A DNA stretch of 64,000 nt from Beta vulgaris subsp. vulgaris. Lineage: Eukaryota; Streptophyta; Magnoliopsida; Caryophyllales; Amaranthaceae. A program made the translations under genes and the position numbers. The DNA lies in NCBI RefSeq assembly GCF_026745355.1, contig NC_079204.1, positions 3,591,103-3,655,102 of the forward strand, given 5' to 3'. The notes below the pieces were generated by a model. It saw only the letters and a program-made list of their open reading frames with translations. It did not search any database and was not told the origin of the DNA. Positions 11,930-24,090 of the stretch are shown here, in pieces (the stretch's first letter is position 1; each line of letters begins with the position of its first letter).

Positions 11930-12290
11930 GTAGGTTTGGAGGGATGACAAGTCATTGTTATATGCACATCAATTAATTCATGTCCAGATTGTTTTAAGAG
12001 TTAGCAAATTAGTCGTCCATATCAAATTAGTATTTGTGTCAAAAAATTAACGAGTGATAAATCTTTAACACTAACTAGACCAATTTAGGAAGGAATACCT
12101 TGCTTGAGTTAGAGGTGGCTACTCCCCTTATGTGATTAATAAAATTGCATGATTAACTATCAAAAAAAAAACTAGACCAATTTAATTAAACGAGTTAAAG
12201 CACTTGATGCTAACACAGAGTGTCTAATTAATCAAGTCATATGTGTTGTCCTATCTAAACTTTTGAAGTTGAATAACTAATAAACGACTT
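11930..12290. repeat. Third, diverged copy of the 1.08-kb unit, lacking the MITE
   Basis: The order of short matches follows the duplicated units: GGGATGACA, then TTTAAGAGYTRGCRAATTA, then ATCTTTAACACTAACTAG, then AGTGTCTAATT and ACTTTTGAAGTTGAATA. Between GTGTCA and the TTTAACACTAAC word the Tourist MITE is absent. A small retroposon (12088-12169) is inserted instead. Confidence 0.6.
12088..12169 (+). mobile_element. Short A-tailed retroposon with 15-bp target duplication
   Basis: An 82-bp segment ending in an A-run and flanked by perfect copies of AACTAGACCAATTTA (12073-12087 and 12170-12184). The tail TTAATAAAATTGCATG resembles plant LINE 3' ends, so it may be a severely 5'-truncated LINE or a SINE. 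Confidence 0.7.
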
Positions 12291-12733
12291 GACGATAAAA
12301 CGAGTATAACATGTCGGTTATGGGTGAAAAGGACCAATGATCCAACACCAACCTAGCTCATTTATTAAACAAATAGACGTTACATGTTGATCAACTTAAA
12401 TATGGGTGAAATAGTCTCCAAACTAAAACGTTGATTCATGTATTTCATGTAGTACCCTTGTGTTTTTTGAAATTTTACGTTGTACTTGATCTTTTCAAAA
12501 TCTCCACATTGTACCTTTAAATTGTTTAAACGTCACACAAAATATCCTTACTAATAGAAAATCCTACTCCATTCCTTGCTTAATCTTCAATTTACCAGAT
12601 TATATCTCAAACCTCAATCAACTAATAAGGCTAAAAAATCCTACTTTAAGCTCACATGATAAGAAAGTCTCAAAATCTAGTGTTGTGATATTGTGTATAA
12701 GGGTATTTTGTATAATGTAAAGAAATTCAAATA

Positions 12734-13490
12734 CTTCCTCCGTTTCAACATCTCTCTATCCCTCTCCTGTCACTAGGGATGACAATTGGGCGGGGCGGGG
12801 GCGGAGGATGGTACCCCCACACCCTCACCCGCATTAAATTCTCATCCCCATCCTCGCCCCACCACCCAATGCGGGGAAAGATTTCATCCCCATCCCCGCC
12901 CCACCACTTATTGCGGGGGGAAATTCTAGACCCTCCCCCGCCCCACCCCGCACCCGCGTCGTACCCGCGTCATGCCCACTTCATCCCCGCAAAAAAACCA
13001 CCAAAAAATTTGCCATAAGCCCATTATAGTTGTCTACTTCACAAAATCACAATATAATATAGTAAAAGAAAAGTTAAAATACATCAACAAAGGCAAATAT
13101 TTTATTACATTTCAAAAGTGTCTTCAAATACGTTAGTAATATATATGTGTATAAATAGAATTTTAATAATAAATATGTGAGGCGGGTGGGGCGGGCGGGG
13201 GTGGGATGGGGCGGGCGGGGATGAGGTGGGTATAATATAAAATCCACACCTGCTCCAACACCCATTGCGGGTACAATTTTAATCCCCATCCCCGCCAAAT
13301 CTAGACCAATCCCCGCCCCAATTGGGCAGGGATGGGGCGGGTCTCCTACTTAACCCGCTTCAGTGCCATCCCTACCTATCACATTGGGTCCCTTTTCTTT
13401 TGTTTCTCTATCTCTCTCCTCTTCAAAAATTATCTCGGAGTCCGAAATTTTAAATGTGTCACAACTAAATTGAAACGGAAGAAATAAAAA
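12734..13490. mobile_element. Stowaway-like MITE interrupted by a hAT-like element
   Basis: The left end CTTCCTCCGTTTCAA at about 12735 and the inverted right end TTGAAACGGAAGAA near 13470-13485 enclose a short MITE body. That body is split by the element at 12774-13374. Confidence 0.6.
12774..13374. mobile_element. hAT-like non-autonomous element rich in GGGGCGGGG words
   Basis: Ends TAGGGATGACA and, inverted, TAGGGATGGCA, flanked by CCTGTCAC (12766-12773) and CCTATCAC (13375-13382), an 8-bp target duplication with one mismatch. The 601-bp interior has GC-rich arms of GGGGCGGG words around an AT-rich core. The arms can pair with each other. No transposase is encoded. Confidence 0.7.
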
Positions 13491-13649
13491 AAAAATAATT
13501 GAACAAGAGATAGGACGTACGTTAATGCTTATTGTGACTTGTGAGCAACAGGGGTATCAAAACCGTTAATTTTCGTTCATTGAATATTACATCACCCGCA
13601 AAAAAAAAAAAAAACCACAACGAAGGAGGCAGAGTTACAGAGCACGGCA

Positions 13650-16600
13650 ATGGCACTCTGTGCTCTCTCAACACAAACTACATCAACAGCAACAATTCAC
13701 GCTATCAATTTCAGAGCTTCAAATGAAACAATACTTTCAAAATCCACTTTCAAGCTCCCCCTTTTCTGGCCATGGCAGAAGGTAAAACCCTTATCTAATT
13801 TCATCTTTTTTTCACACCCACCAACTGTTTGTAAAAATGCGTAAATGAACTTTGATTTTCATTTTTATGGAAAAAGGTGAAAATGGGCCCACTCAGTGTT
13901 TCTCCAATGGGTTTTGGGACTTGGGCATGGGGGAATCAGCTCTTATGGGGTTATCAAGAATCAATGGATGATGAACTTCAGCAGGTTTTCAATCTTGCTG
14001 TTGATAATGGCATCAATCTTTTTGATACTGCTGATTCTTATGGTACTGGGAAATTAAATGGCCAAAGTGAGAAGCTTTTGGGCAAGTTTATCCGTGAATA
14101 TAAAGGTTATTTTGCTACTATTCTTCCTCTGTGTTTGTAAATTTTATGCGCATTTGTTATATTGAATGAAAGCTGTATATTGATATTGAAAAATCTTTGC
14201 TTGATCATAGCTTAAATGGAGAAACTTCATGTTTATGTGGAACAAATTGGGTTTGGTGCATTTGAAAGGTTAACAAATTGGGACCTTGAAGCTCCTTGAG
14301 ATCATCGGTTTGACATTATTATAGGCAAGTAAACCATAAGATAGAGTGATTGTAGGAGATTGCCACTTCGTGCTTTAAAATAAATGGAGAAGGCTGGGAC
14401 TTTGGAGAAGCCACCTGCGTGCCTGGATGGTGGCCCCAGCCTGAAACCAAATAGGAGTATTTGATTAAGTTATAGTCGAAAATCTGGTTTTTCATACTCA
14501 ATTGGTGGAGAAACTTTGTGAGTTCCTCATCAAGAAGGTCTCTGAGTTTCAAGGCTAATTTTTGTGGAATGCATTGAGTTGGGGATATTCTTAGTTTGTT
14601 TTTGCAAATGGGGAGGGAGACTGGTTGGGTTAGTCTTGTGAAAGTTTGACTAACGAATTAGGTTAGTGTAGATGAGCAGACTCATGTGTATGTGCTATAA
14701 GTATCTTTCATAAGTGACATTCTTTCTGGATGATATAGACTAGGAATAGTGAGATATTTTAGCTGCTGGGACTCTGGGAGTAATCAACATAAATGACAAG
14801 AATCCCGTCTAATGATTGTAGTAATGTGTGTCAACTTGGCGTAATTATGACTATTCTACGTTAAAGTTTTGGTATTTAGTTTGCTTCATTGGTTGTAGTC
14901 CTTCTTGTTGCAAGTTTCGTGCCAAATGCAATAGGATAAACTTGTATTCTTATCAGCCAAATATCTTGAGTATGCTAACGATGAAACATAGATGCTACCT
15001 AGTTGGCAAAAACGGTAGCAAAGAGTTATGTGGCCTTCCCATTGTGCGAGAAGCTAGGTTTTATTTAGGGGGTTTGAATCTTGAAGTCACTGAGGTCATA
15101 GTCTTAGGTTGCTTCTTGTCTTCTTGTATCCATGTGTAGAAAACATATGGAAATATGGCATTCCAAATTGGGTTAGTTCAACAATAATTGGCTTTGAGTA
15201 GCTGTAACATTTTTCGGCTGTAGTGAGTAGTCTGTAGATTCCATAGGTGACTTCTCACAACAAGACTTTGTGGAACAAATATGTAATCCATGTATAAATG
15301 AGTAGTCGAGACTAAGATCTTGGAAAAAGAGGTTTCTGAACCACAAAAAATGTAGAATAATGATTATCTATGTACGCTTCTCGTAACATCTAGGATTGGA
15401 CTTGAAACTTTAGAGGAGGAAGAGTTGACAGCATCTTGAGATCACTTGTAGCACGTTGAAAGTTTGTTGAATCAAGTTGGCTTTGCCATCTGAGAAAAAG
15501 ATAGCAGCTGAATCCTTTGTATTTTAACTAGGCAGTGTTCCTTTATTTGCTGACAACACCATAAACGAACCCAATATGAAATTCTAGTGGAGAATTATCT
15601 CATTATCTGAAGAGGTCTAGACTCTGGACATTTAGTAAAATCCTCTAGCCAGCTCCTTTCAGTCTTTACTCGTAAGGTCACATTATTTTTGGTTGCTGGT
15701 GCCTAGACTTGAAGGACTGCATCTGAAAGATTTGAACTTGAGGTTATGAATAGTTAATATTTTTCCATAGAAGAGTGAACGGAGAATCAAGATGGCTTCT
15801 CTTATTGCTGACACCTGTTTAGGAGCTTACTTAATCGTACAACAACTAGCTAAGAGGATCAATTGGAATCACATGAGTAGTATTTGGCCTTGTGGTAAGG
15901 ATCGTTACTAGATTATGGGATCAAACTTCTTTAAGAGTTTTTTGGGGTAAGTATTCCTGTATTTTTCCCTCCCCTACTCTTATAACACTTTTCCTTCCGA
16001 CCTTCCAGCACCGGGCAGGTGTCAGACTCTATACATCGTGTTACCACTTAGCAGAGTCCTGTGTTTTTAATAAACAGTCGCTACCCCCTGGTATGTGCCG
16101 CTTTCCTAATCAAAAGATAGGAGAGCACCCCTTCTTCTGAAGTTACAGGGCACGCCTAATTCCGTATGAATACCCAATTGGCTCATGGGATACCTTTGGT
16201 GAACTAGAGAAGTAGGCAGCCTTCGGGGGGGACTGTGCTGCATTGCATTGTAATAGGAAGTTAAAGCATTAAGTTACAGTTAGAAGGGATGGAAATTCTC
16301 TACTTTTTTATACCCCCTGTGATCCCCCTTGCTACCCCCCTAACCCCAAAGGGGGGACTTTGTTGGATTGCCTTTTCCACGGTATCACTTATGGAATTTA
16401 AGTTTGAGCCAGGATCTCTTGCCACTGTTGGAGAAGAAGCTGGGATCTTATCCGCTTCGGAGGTTGGGGGAGGTTAATCAATTGGGGAATTTGCTGGTAT
16501 TTAATCTGAGATCTGCTGACTGGAGTGGCTGACTCATTGGAGGTGTTGGTCCAGTATGCTATCTCTCCTTACCAAAAATAGAAGAATCTCATTTCTTTCG

Positions 16601-19600
16601 TAGAAGTAACATACTATCTCTCTTAAGTCTAACTAACATTGTGTGGCATTTTCCTTCAGGCTTCAAAGGTGAGAAAATATTGTATTTGTGACTTATATCA
16701 TTATCATCATGATTATTGGAGAGTAACCTTTACTGTGAGAGCTAGATAATTTACTTTTATCACTTAATCTATCTATGTGATTCTAAATGGATTATCAATT
16801 ATCAATTATCAATTTATCATATTCCCTCGCAACATAATTACTAAAGAAAGTAGGCTCAGACCAAATCACCAAATTGTTTGGTAGCGAATACTGTTGTCAG
16901 ATTTTGATACTGTTGAATGTCGACTGTCAAGTCTGGCTAAGATCTTTCAAGAGAGTCTGATGCCATTGAGTCTGATAAAGTATTGTGATTTAAGTCCAGT
17001 TACTTCCTCTATTAGCTTTTGTGTATTTGTGGTCTTCATTTGATCAGAACAATGGAGGATCAAGAATCTTATAAAAACCCTCAAGTTCCACCTTTTAGCT
17101 TAAGAAGCCCCCTTCTAGGAGCTACAGAAGTGCATCTGTTTCAGTGCCACAGATCATCTAAAACTATAGAAATCGCCTTATATGAAAGTGTGTTTTTGGA
17201 AGCTGTCACTATGATTATCAGGTTTCCACATAATGAGGATGGTTGGCCTCTGATGATAAAGTGCTTCATTTTTATTACTCTTCATCTATGATTCATGTAG
17301 CTAACGTTGGTTGGGAAAAAGATAGTGTGGTTTACTTTGGCACAGTTTGTAATTATCGACCTTAGAATGATATCTATTATTCTGTTTGTTTACATGATGA
17401 TTTGATTGATACTTGCCTAATAACATTATTTGGTTGAATTATGAATTTTATTAATTGAAAAACATCATCTTTTTTTCCAGGGAAGAAAGGGCTGCAGGAT
17501 AACATTGTAATTGCAACAAAACTTGCTGCATATCCATGGCGGTTGACTCCAGGGCAGTTTGTGAACGCCTGCAAGTATGCCTCCTGTTCTGTAACGGTTT
17601 GTGATTTTAAATAATTATGTAAGAATTGTAATGTTTCTATATACAGAACTTTTAGAAGGTTTGGTATCGTGCTGATCTTGAACCCTCAGACACATGGCGT
17701 TTAAACTTAAGAAAACTTAGAGTTGATAGTATGTGATAGTCTGATGTTTCAGGTCTTCTCTAGATCGAATGGAACTTGAGCAGATTGGGATAGGGCAATT
17801 GCATTGGTCAACTGCAAACTACAACCCATTGCAGGAGATGGCTCTTTGGGATGGATTAGTGGCAATGTATGAGAAGGTTATATTATTTTTTTCAGATTTT
17901 TGTTATGGATGGTTTAGAAGATAGTGAAATCTCACTCTCTTGACTCTTTTGTGGGACATAGAATTAACCTTCATCATCTTACAGATGTATCCTCCCTCTC
18001 TCAGTCTCTTCTTCCATCCTTCCTAAAAATTAACTATGTCAAGTACTTAAAAAATAGAGCAGCATTCTTTTCTTCCTCCTGAATCTAATCCTTGTGTTTT
18101 GTGATTGGCATAATCTGTAAATGATGTTGGTCATGGTCTGACTTTTTTACTGCAGGGATTAGTTCAAGCAGTCGGTGTGAGTAATTATGGTCCAAAGCAA
18201 CTTGAAAAGATACATAATTATCTCAAAGCTAGAGGAGTACCTTTATGCTCTGCCCAGGTACACACCATACTGCATCAGATAGTTCACTGTACCATTTTCA
18301 TCTTGAATAATTATTCAACAGTCATTGGAATAGCTGTAGACTGCAACTTGTGTTTGATTCCATTTTGAATACTGAAATAGGTGCAGTTTTGCTCTTGATA
18401 TGCATTGGGGGGGGGGGGGGGTACATTTTTACTGCTTATAAGCTCTGCTGATTTCTATTTGCATCATTTTTGCAGGTGCAGTTTTCTTTGTTAAGCTTTG
18501 GAGATGAGCAGATGGAGATCATGAATATATGTGATTCTTTAGGCATCCAGTTAATCGCTTATAGCCCTTTAGGACTTGGGATGCTTACCGGAAAATATAC
18601 TCTTTCAAACTTACCTAGTGGCCCCAGGCATATCTCCCTTTTCAGTTGATCTCTATATATTTGTTGCAAGCTCATTGGGTTCATCTGATGAGATATTTTC
18701 AATGTTACAGGTCCCTCCTGTTTCGCCAAATTCTCCCGGGACTAGAACCTTTGCTGTGTTGTCTGAGAGCAATAGCAAGTAGGCGTCAGAAAACTATGAG
18801 TCAAGTATGCCTTACTGACTCCTTTTAGCCAATGTCAGTAGATCTGTAATTGTTGCCAGTGTGATTAGAATATGTCACACTGAATAGATTGTAGCATTCT
18901 GTCTTTTTTGAAATGGTTGCCTGCTGTGAGTTGCTAAGATTGATCTATTAAGGTGTTGTTTGGTTGACATAAAAATATATGGCGAGTGGAACTTCCTAGG
19001 AAGTTAAATAAGATGATGTTGTTTGGTTGGCAAAAATGTAGGAAGTTCTACTTCTCGCAAAAGGGAGGAAGTTGCTTACCTAGGGGGGCCTAGGTAAGTA
19101 GAACTTTACTTCCCATGAGAAACAAGCAACTTTTGTCACTTTCTAGGAATTGGAACTTCAAGGGAGAAATAATTTCCTAGGAAATACTATTTTCTATGTT
19201 CAACCAAACAACACCTAAATGTTAGCATTTTCTGGATCCTTGATGTGGTTAATTGTATCATGAAGCTAGTAACAGTGGAGACTGGGACCTGGTCCTCTAG
19301 GCAGAGTTGTGGTTCCCTCTCCACATTTCTCCAGGAGACTAGGGTTCAATTTTCATGTGGGGAGGGGGGTTTAAGGTGCGCATTACTGTTACATGGTGCT
19401 TTGGCATTTAAGACCTTGCTTACCTATTAAGATCTAAATGTTGCTTACTGATTCAAAAGATAATATACACATATAGTTCTTAGTTAAGACTAAACCAAAT
19501 TTAGCTGTATTCTTCAAAAGAAAAAGTGACCTTTTCATCAGTTTTCCACAACCTTTTTCTCACCAACAACTACTTCTCTGATTAGGCGTATATGATTTTG

Positions 19601-20649
19601 CTGACCATTAACCCCCCCCCCCCCTCTTTCTCCCCCAAGAAAAAAAGTAAAAGTATATAAAATCATGCTAGTCTCTGTTGTCTCCAGATTCAAGAGTAGC
19701 AAGTGAATTTTTAGCTCCCCGATGTAGAGTGAAATACTGCAATGAGATGCTAATGCCTTGGTTTGTTGGGGGAAAGTAAATAGAGAAGTAAATATTGTGT
19801 CTTTTCGATATGAATTTCAGTTTCAAAGAGAAATTTGTTTCAGAATAGAGCTGAAGAAATTTTAATTTAGTTTCTGCTTCGTTTGTTCAATTGAAAAATA
19901 TGAAAAGCCCTTTTTAAATTAGTAAGTAACGCTCTGCAATCGTGCTACTTACATACTACGTATGTAAATAAATATGTAAGGGCGAGAAAATGAGGAAAGA
20001 AGGTAGAATGTACTCTCGATATGTTTGTCTTGCATGTTATATCTGCACATATGTACTATGAAAGGTATTCACAAAGTCTTTTTACCCCCGTTTTTTAGGT
20101 ATACATGGTGGTAATGGTACTAATTTGGAGTGTTATATTGTAAAAAGAATTTTATATTCCTATGTCGATGACCATGGTAATACCGTCCATATTCCAAACA
20201 TGTTGCCTACCCCATCTAATTTCATTACCATCCATTACCACTTTGGAAGGTGGTGAGTAGTAATGAAAATTTATTAGGGATGAAGTATCGTTACCCATTG
20301 GCATGAGGTTTTTCTTGCGAATCACCATAATTTGTTATCACTTATCAAACAAACCAGTAATGTTAATAGGTTTTTGTTGCATAGCTGCACAGTTTCATCC
20401 ACCTTCATGTACTCCTTGTTTCCATTTACTGCTGTCTGTTTCTAATTTGTCAATAGTCAGCAGGTAGCAATTAACTGGTGCATCAGTAAGGGTACAATTC
20501 CTATACCTGGTGTCAAGACAATCAAACAGACTGACGAGAATCTGGGTGCTCTCGGTTGGCAACTCAGTAAGAATGAAATGACTCAATTGGAAGATGCAGC
20601 GCGACAATCTCCTCGCAGGATGATCCAGAACATATTTCAGACCAGGTAA
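13650..20649 (+). CDS. PLR1: Pyridoxal reductase, chloroplastic (aldo-keto reductase family)
   Basis: Eight exons: 13650-13781, 13877-14105, 17481-17574, 17753-17876, 18156-18257, 18476-18627, 18711-18804 and 20464-20649. They join in frame to 370 residues, close to the known plant enzyme. PLR1 reduces pyridoxal to pyridoxine with NADPH in vitamin B6 salvage. Exon 1 (44 residues, Ser/Thr-rich, few acids) looks like a plastid transit peptide. The mature part begins with MGPLSVSPMGFGTWAWGNQL. The aldo-keto reductase tetrad is intact: Asp94 and Tyr99 in FDTADSY, Lys134 in IATKL and His169 in GQLHWS. Later landmarks are VGVSNYGPKQL, AYSPLGLGMLTGKY and IPIPGVK. Intron 6 has a GC donor. Intron 2 (3.4 kb) contains an antisense organellar rRNA fragment and intron 7 (1.66 kb) a MITE. 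The family call is secure; PLR1 is by recalled similarity. Confidence 0.95.
15967..16149 (-). other. Organellar (probably mitochondrial) large-subunit rRNA fragment, antisense
   Basis: On the minus strand this reads as bacterial-type 23S/26S rRNA: GACACCTGCCCGGTGCTGG, CTGTTTATTAAAAACACAG and CCTGTAACTTC occur in the order found in domain IV. The sequence after GCTGGAAGGTCGGAAGG fits plant mitochondrial 26S better than plastid 23S, from memory. It lies in PLR1 intron 2 and is a nuclear insertion of organellar DNA, not an rRNA gene. GC-richer sequence to about 16480 may be part of the same insertion but I cannot identify it. Confidence 0.8.
18628..18710 (+). other. GC-AG intron in PLR1 (intron 6)
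   Basis: The donor reads CCCCAG|GCATAT and the acceptor TTACAG|GTCC. Joining here gives Gly-Pro-Arg-Ser-Leu-Leu-Phe-Arg in frame, as in the family; no GT donor gives the same join. It is 83 bp long. Confidence 0.8.
18952..19215. mobile_element. Tourist-like MITE in PLR1 intron 7
   Basis: Terminal inverted repeats GGTGTTGTTTGGTTGA and, inverted, GGTGTTGTTTGGTTGA, flanked by TAA on both sides (PIF/Harbinger target duplication). 264 bp, non-coding. Confidence 0.85.
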
Positions 20650-22300
20650 AGTGACCGGAAAGTAGTAAGCCTTTCAATTTTTGATTAAATGATTATAGTT
20701 GAACATGGTTTAAGAGAAATCCTAGAAAAGCTATAATTTTTTTCTCAAGTTTCATTTCTCTTTGAGTTTTCAGGTGATTGTTGAGTAAAGGAAGAAAGCA
20801 TGAGAATCATTCTGCCACAAATTTCAAATTATATTTCTCACGATGTAAGATATTATCCCAACTCCTGAATGCAGCGCGCTACATATTACATGGTGAAATT
20901 TTCAGGAGATGATGGTGATCCTCAATTCAATTTAAACTTTAAGGTGATGTGCAACTTTCTTATTCTGATGGTACATTCTAGTGAAATCAACATGATTGGT
21001 AATTTTCAAGTGCATGTATATAAAGAGCTGGAAGATGGAAAAGTAAGTAAACTCTTTCCTTCCTATAAATGAAGGTCTAACTCTTTAGCATAATGTATTT
21101 ATCTGATTCTCTATTCATTGAACATATGAAGGTTCTAATTCTACTAGGTAATTGATTCTAATCATTTTGAATTTCACCTATTTAGTCCGCCTCAAACTCC
21201 AGTTACTGGATCAAATCCTCCACTAAAAGTAAGAAATTCCACATATTTTGACCAATTTAAAGTAAAAAAAATAGGGTTGCTCCTTTGGCAAAATTCTTTA
21301 TTTGATTTCAAGTTTGGAGGGATTTTATCTAATACTTCTAACTCTACTAGGTAGTATATTCTTTTGCAGCCTCTTCTTACGATGCGTCCCATTTCTTACG
21401 GTGTGACCCCTCTATAAAAAATACAAAATGTTACACTTAAAAATGAAATAGAATGTCATATAAATGACACGTATTATCTTATAAATAATACTCATTAGAA
21501 AGTAACAAAATGTTATATAAATGAGACAATATGATATATAGTTGATATCATATAGTACTATATAAACCAGACTTGTAATAATAAGACAAAATGTTATAAA
21601 ATGAAACTCATATAAATGAGAACCAGAAAATAAAATAAAATGTTGTCATTTTGAATGAGACTCATATAGATGAGACATATTATTGTAAAAATAATATTGT
21701 ATGTTATATAAATGAGAACATTATATGAAAATGAGACGATATATTATAAAAATGACACTTATAAAAATAATACAAAGTATTATAAAAATGAAACAATATA
21801 CACTAAAAATGACATAACCTTGTTTCGCTTTCCATTCTCTTTGTTTTAAAATATACAATGGAAACCCCAAAAAAACCTAAAATCTTCTTTCTCAAACTTG
21901 TAATTAAACCAGGAGATTGAGATTATCAGATTGTGTGTTTGGATATTTGTAATAGGGATAGATATCTGTTATTTTCATGTGTAGTCAGTTGAAAAGATAC
22001 AGCTATCATGATAGTTAGAAATTTACCAGCATCACTTGCTACATGATCATACCACATATATGAACAGCTAGATCCTTTCTCTCCAAGATTGAACAAACTT
22101 GAAATTAATATACTTCTATTAGATGTATATTTGTATTCATCTTTACAACTTTTTGGTAAGTTTTTATTCAAACATCTCAGGTATCATCAATACCATAAAA
22201 AAAAAAAACATAATACTCTTCAAGACTTTCAGCCTTGTACTATTACTTTATGAGTAATAAATTTTTGAACTAAATTCTCAAGACATTGGCTTATTTTGGG
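20650..22300. other. Intergenic region between convergent PLR1 and root-cap genes
   Basis: Contains the 3' ends of two convergent genes. No further gene is supported. Its middle (about 21420-21830) is an AT-rich degenerate repeat tract, listed separately. Confidence 0.6.
21420..21830. repeat. Degenerate AT-rich repeat based on TATAAATGAGAC
   Basis: Words such as ATAAATGAGAC, AAAATGAGAC, AAAATGTTATA and TATAAAAATGA recur at irregular spacing along about 400 bp, as in a decayed minisatellite. No fixed period is visible. Confidence 0.6.
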
Positions 22301-23773
22301 TTACCTCTTGCAAACAACAGCACGTCCATTCATCCCACTAGCACAATTTATGCCAGCAAGCTCCATTGCCTCCAATGAAGTCTCTTGGTGACTACCATCG
22401 AACCTCGAAACCAAACAATCTGTAGCAAAAAGGCTACTACTTGTATATTCTTTTACTCCTCCCATAACTGGCATGGCCACTCCCATCTTCACTCGGCTAA
22501 CATAATTGTCCCTGTAAGTTTTCCCTAATACACCATCAACTCTTTTGGTTAATGAATAGAACTTAAAACCGAGATCAAGATGAGCAAAGCAGTCCTTATT
22601 GGTTATTCCATAGTTGTGTATCCTAGACTCTTCTTCAGTAATAGGTACTACTTTAACAGTAATCTTGAGTTTTCCTTGAACTTCGACAATGATGTTGTTG
22701 GTTTCACTAGTCCTTGATATGGTGACTTGTGGCACCGAATCGGATGACCATCGAGAGCCTAGATTTTCTTCAAGGAATATGGGCTCTCCATTGAAAGCTA
22801 ACAAGAGGTGGTCTTTGATATCGTCCCATGTGGAGGTTCTTTTTGCGCCTAAAAAGAGACGTTGGTTGTCGAAGAGGATACCAATTGATTGAACCCAAGT
22901 GAAGTCACGACTCATGTTTTCCATTCTTTTACCTATGAAGTGTGCATTGATGTGGAGGGTGGGGTCAGTGACGAGGCAAAAGTCTTTTTCCTTCTTGCCA
23001 TGGAAGTAGAAAGTGATGCCATCTCCTCCTATGAAGCGAGGATCTTGACATACAGCTCCTGGATAGTCACAATCTATAGTGTAGAAATAAAACAAAGAGT
23101 TAGTGACCAATTTAACTTAGCTAAAACACTAAACAAGACATGTCGTCACTAAGACAAATACCGCAGCATAGAAAGTCATAAAAATAATTTTAAATAAAAG
23201 TTGGATTTAAAATAGATCTATTTCTATTTCTATTGTAGTTGAATATTTGTAGGAGTACTATAAGACTTACTACAAACAGGTTTGCAAGTCACACAATCAA
23301 GTTGACATGAATTAGCGCAAGCGGCAGGGCAAACATGCTCTTGATTATAACATTGTCCATAGTCCTTACTCCTGCATCTAACTCTTTTTCTTGACCCAAC
23401 ACTAGAAGAATTAGAATGAGGAAACGTTGTGTGAGAAGGTGGTGTTGAAGGAGTGAGGGGTTCTTGATATGATGGTGTTGATTGAGGAGATGGTGACAAT
23501 GTTGGAGTAGGAGATTTCAATGACGACGATGATGATGATGATGATGATGATGAGGAGGAGGAGGAGGAGGAGGAGGATGTTGGTGGTGGACTTGATGGGC
23601 TAGGAGAAAATGTTGAGGGTGATGCTGGGGAAGATGGAGTAGGAGATGGTGATGATGATGATGGGTTTGATGGAGCAAAAGAAGGTGGTGATGATTTAGA
23701 AGATGGTAATAAGGTTGATGGAGTAGAAGATGGTGTTGAAGGTGTAGAAGGTGGTGGAGTAGGATATTTTGGC

Positions 23774-23808
<35 letters not shown>

Positions 23809-24058
23809 GGAGGAGGAGGAGGAGGAGGAGGAGGAGGAGGAAGAAGAAGGTGGTGGTGAGGTTAGTGGATTAGGAGAAGACGTTGAAGGTGTTGGTGATG
23901 ATGGTGGGTTTGATGGAGTAGAATGAAAAGATGTTAAAGGCAGCGGAGATTTATGAGATGGTGATGGGGATGATGGAGTAGGAGGTGACGTTAAAGATGG
24001 TGATGGGATTGATGGAATAGGATATTTTGGCGATGCTGCGGAAGAGGAAGAGGAAGAA

Positions 24059-24090
<32 letters not shown>

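Noticed and set aside
15892..16140. 82-codon frame in PLR1 intron 2
   Set aside because: It is the complement of organellar large-subunit rRNA sequence, not a protein gene.
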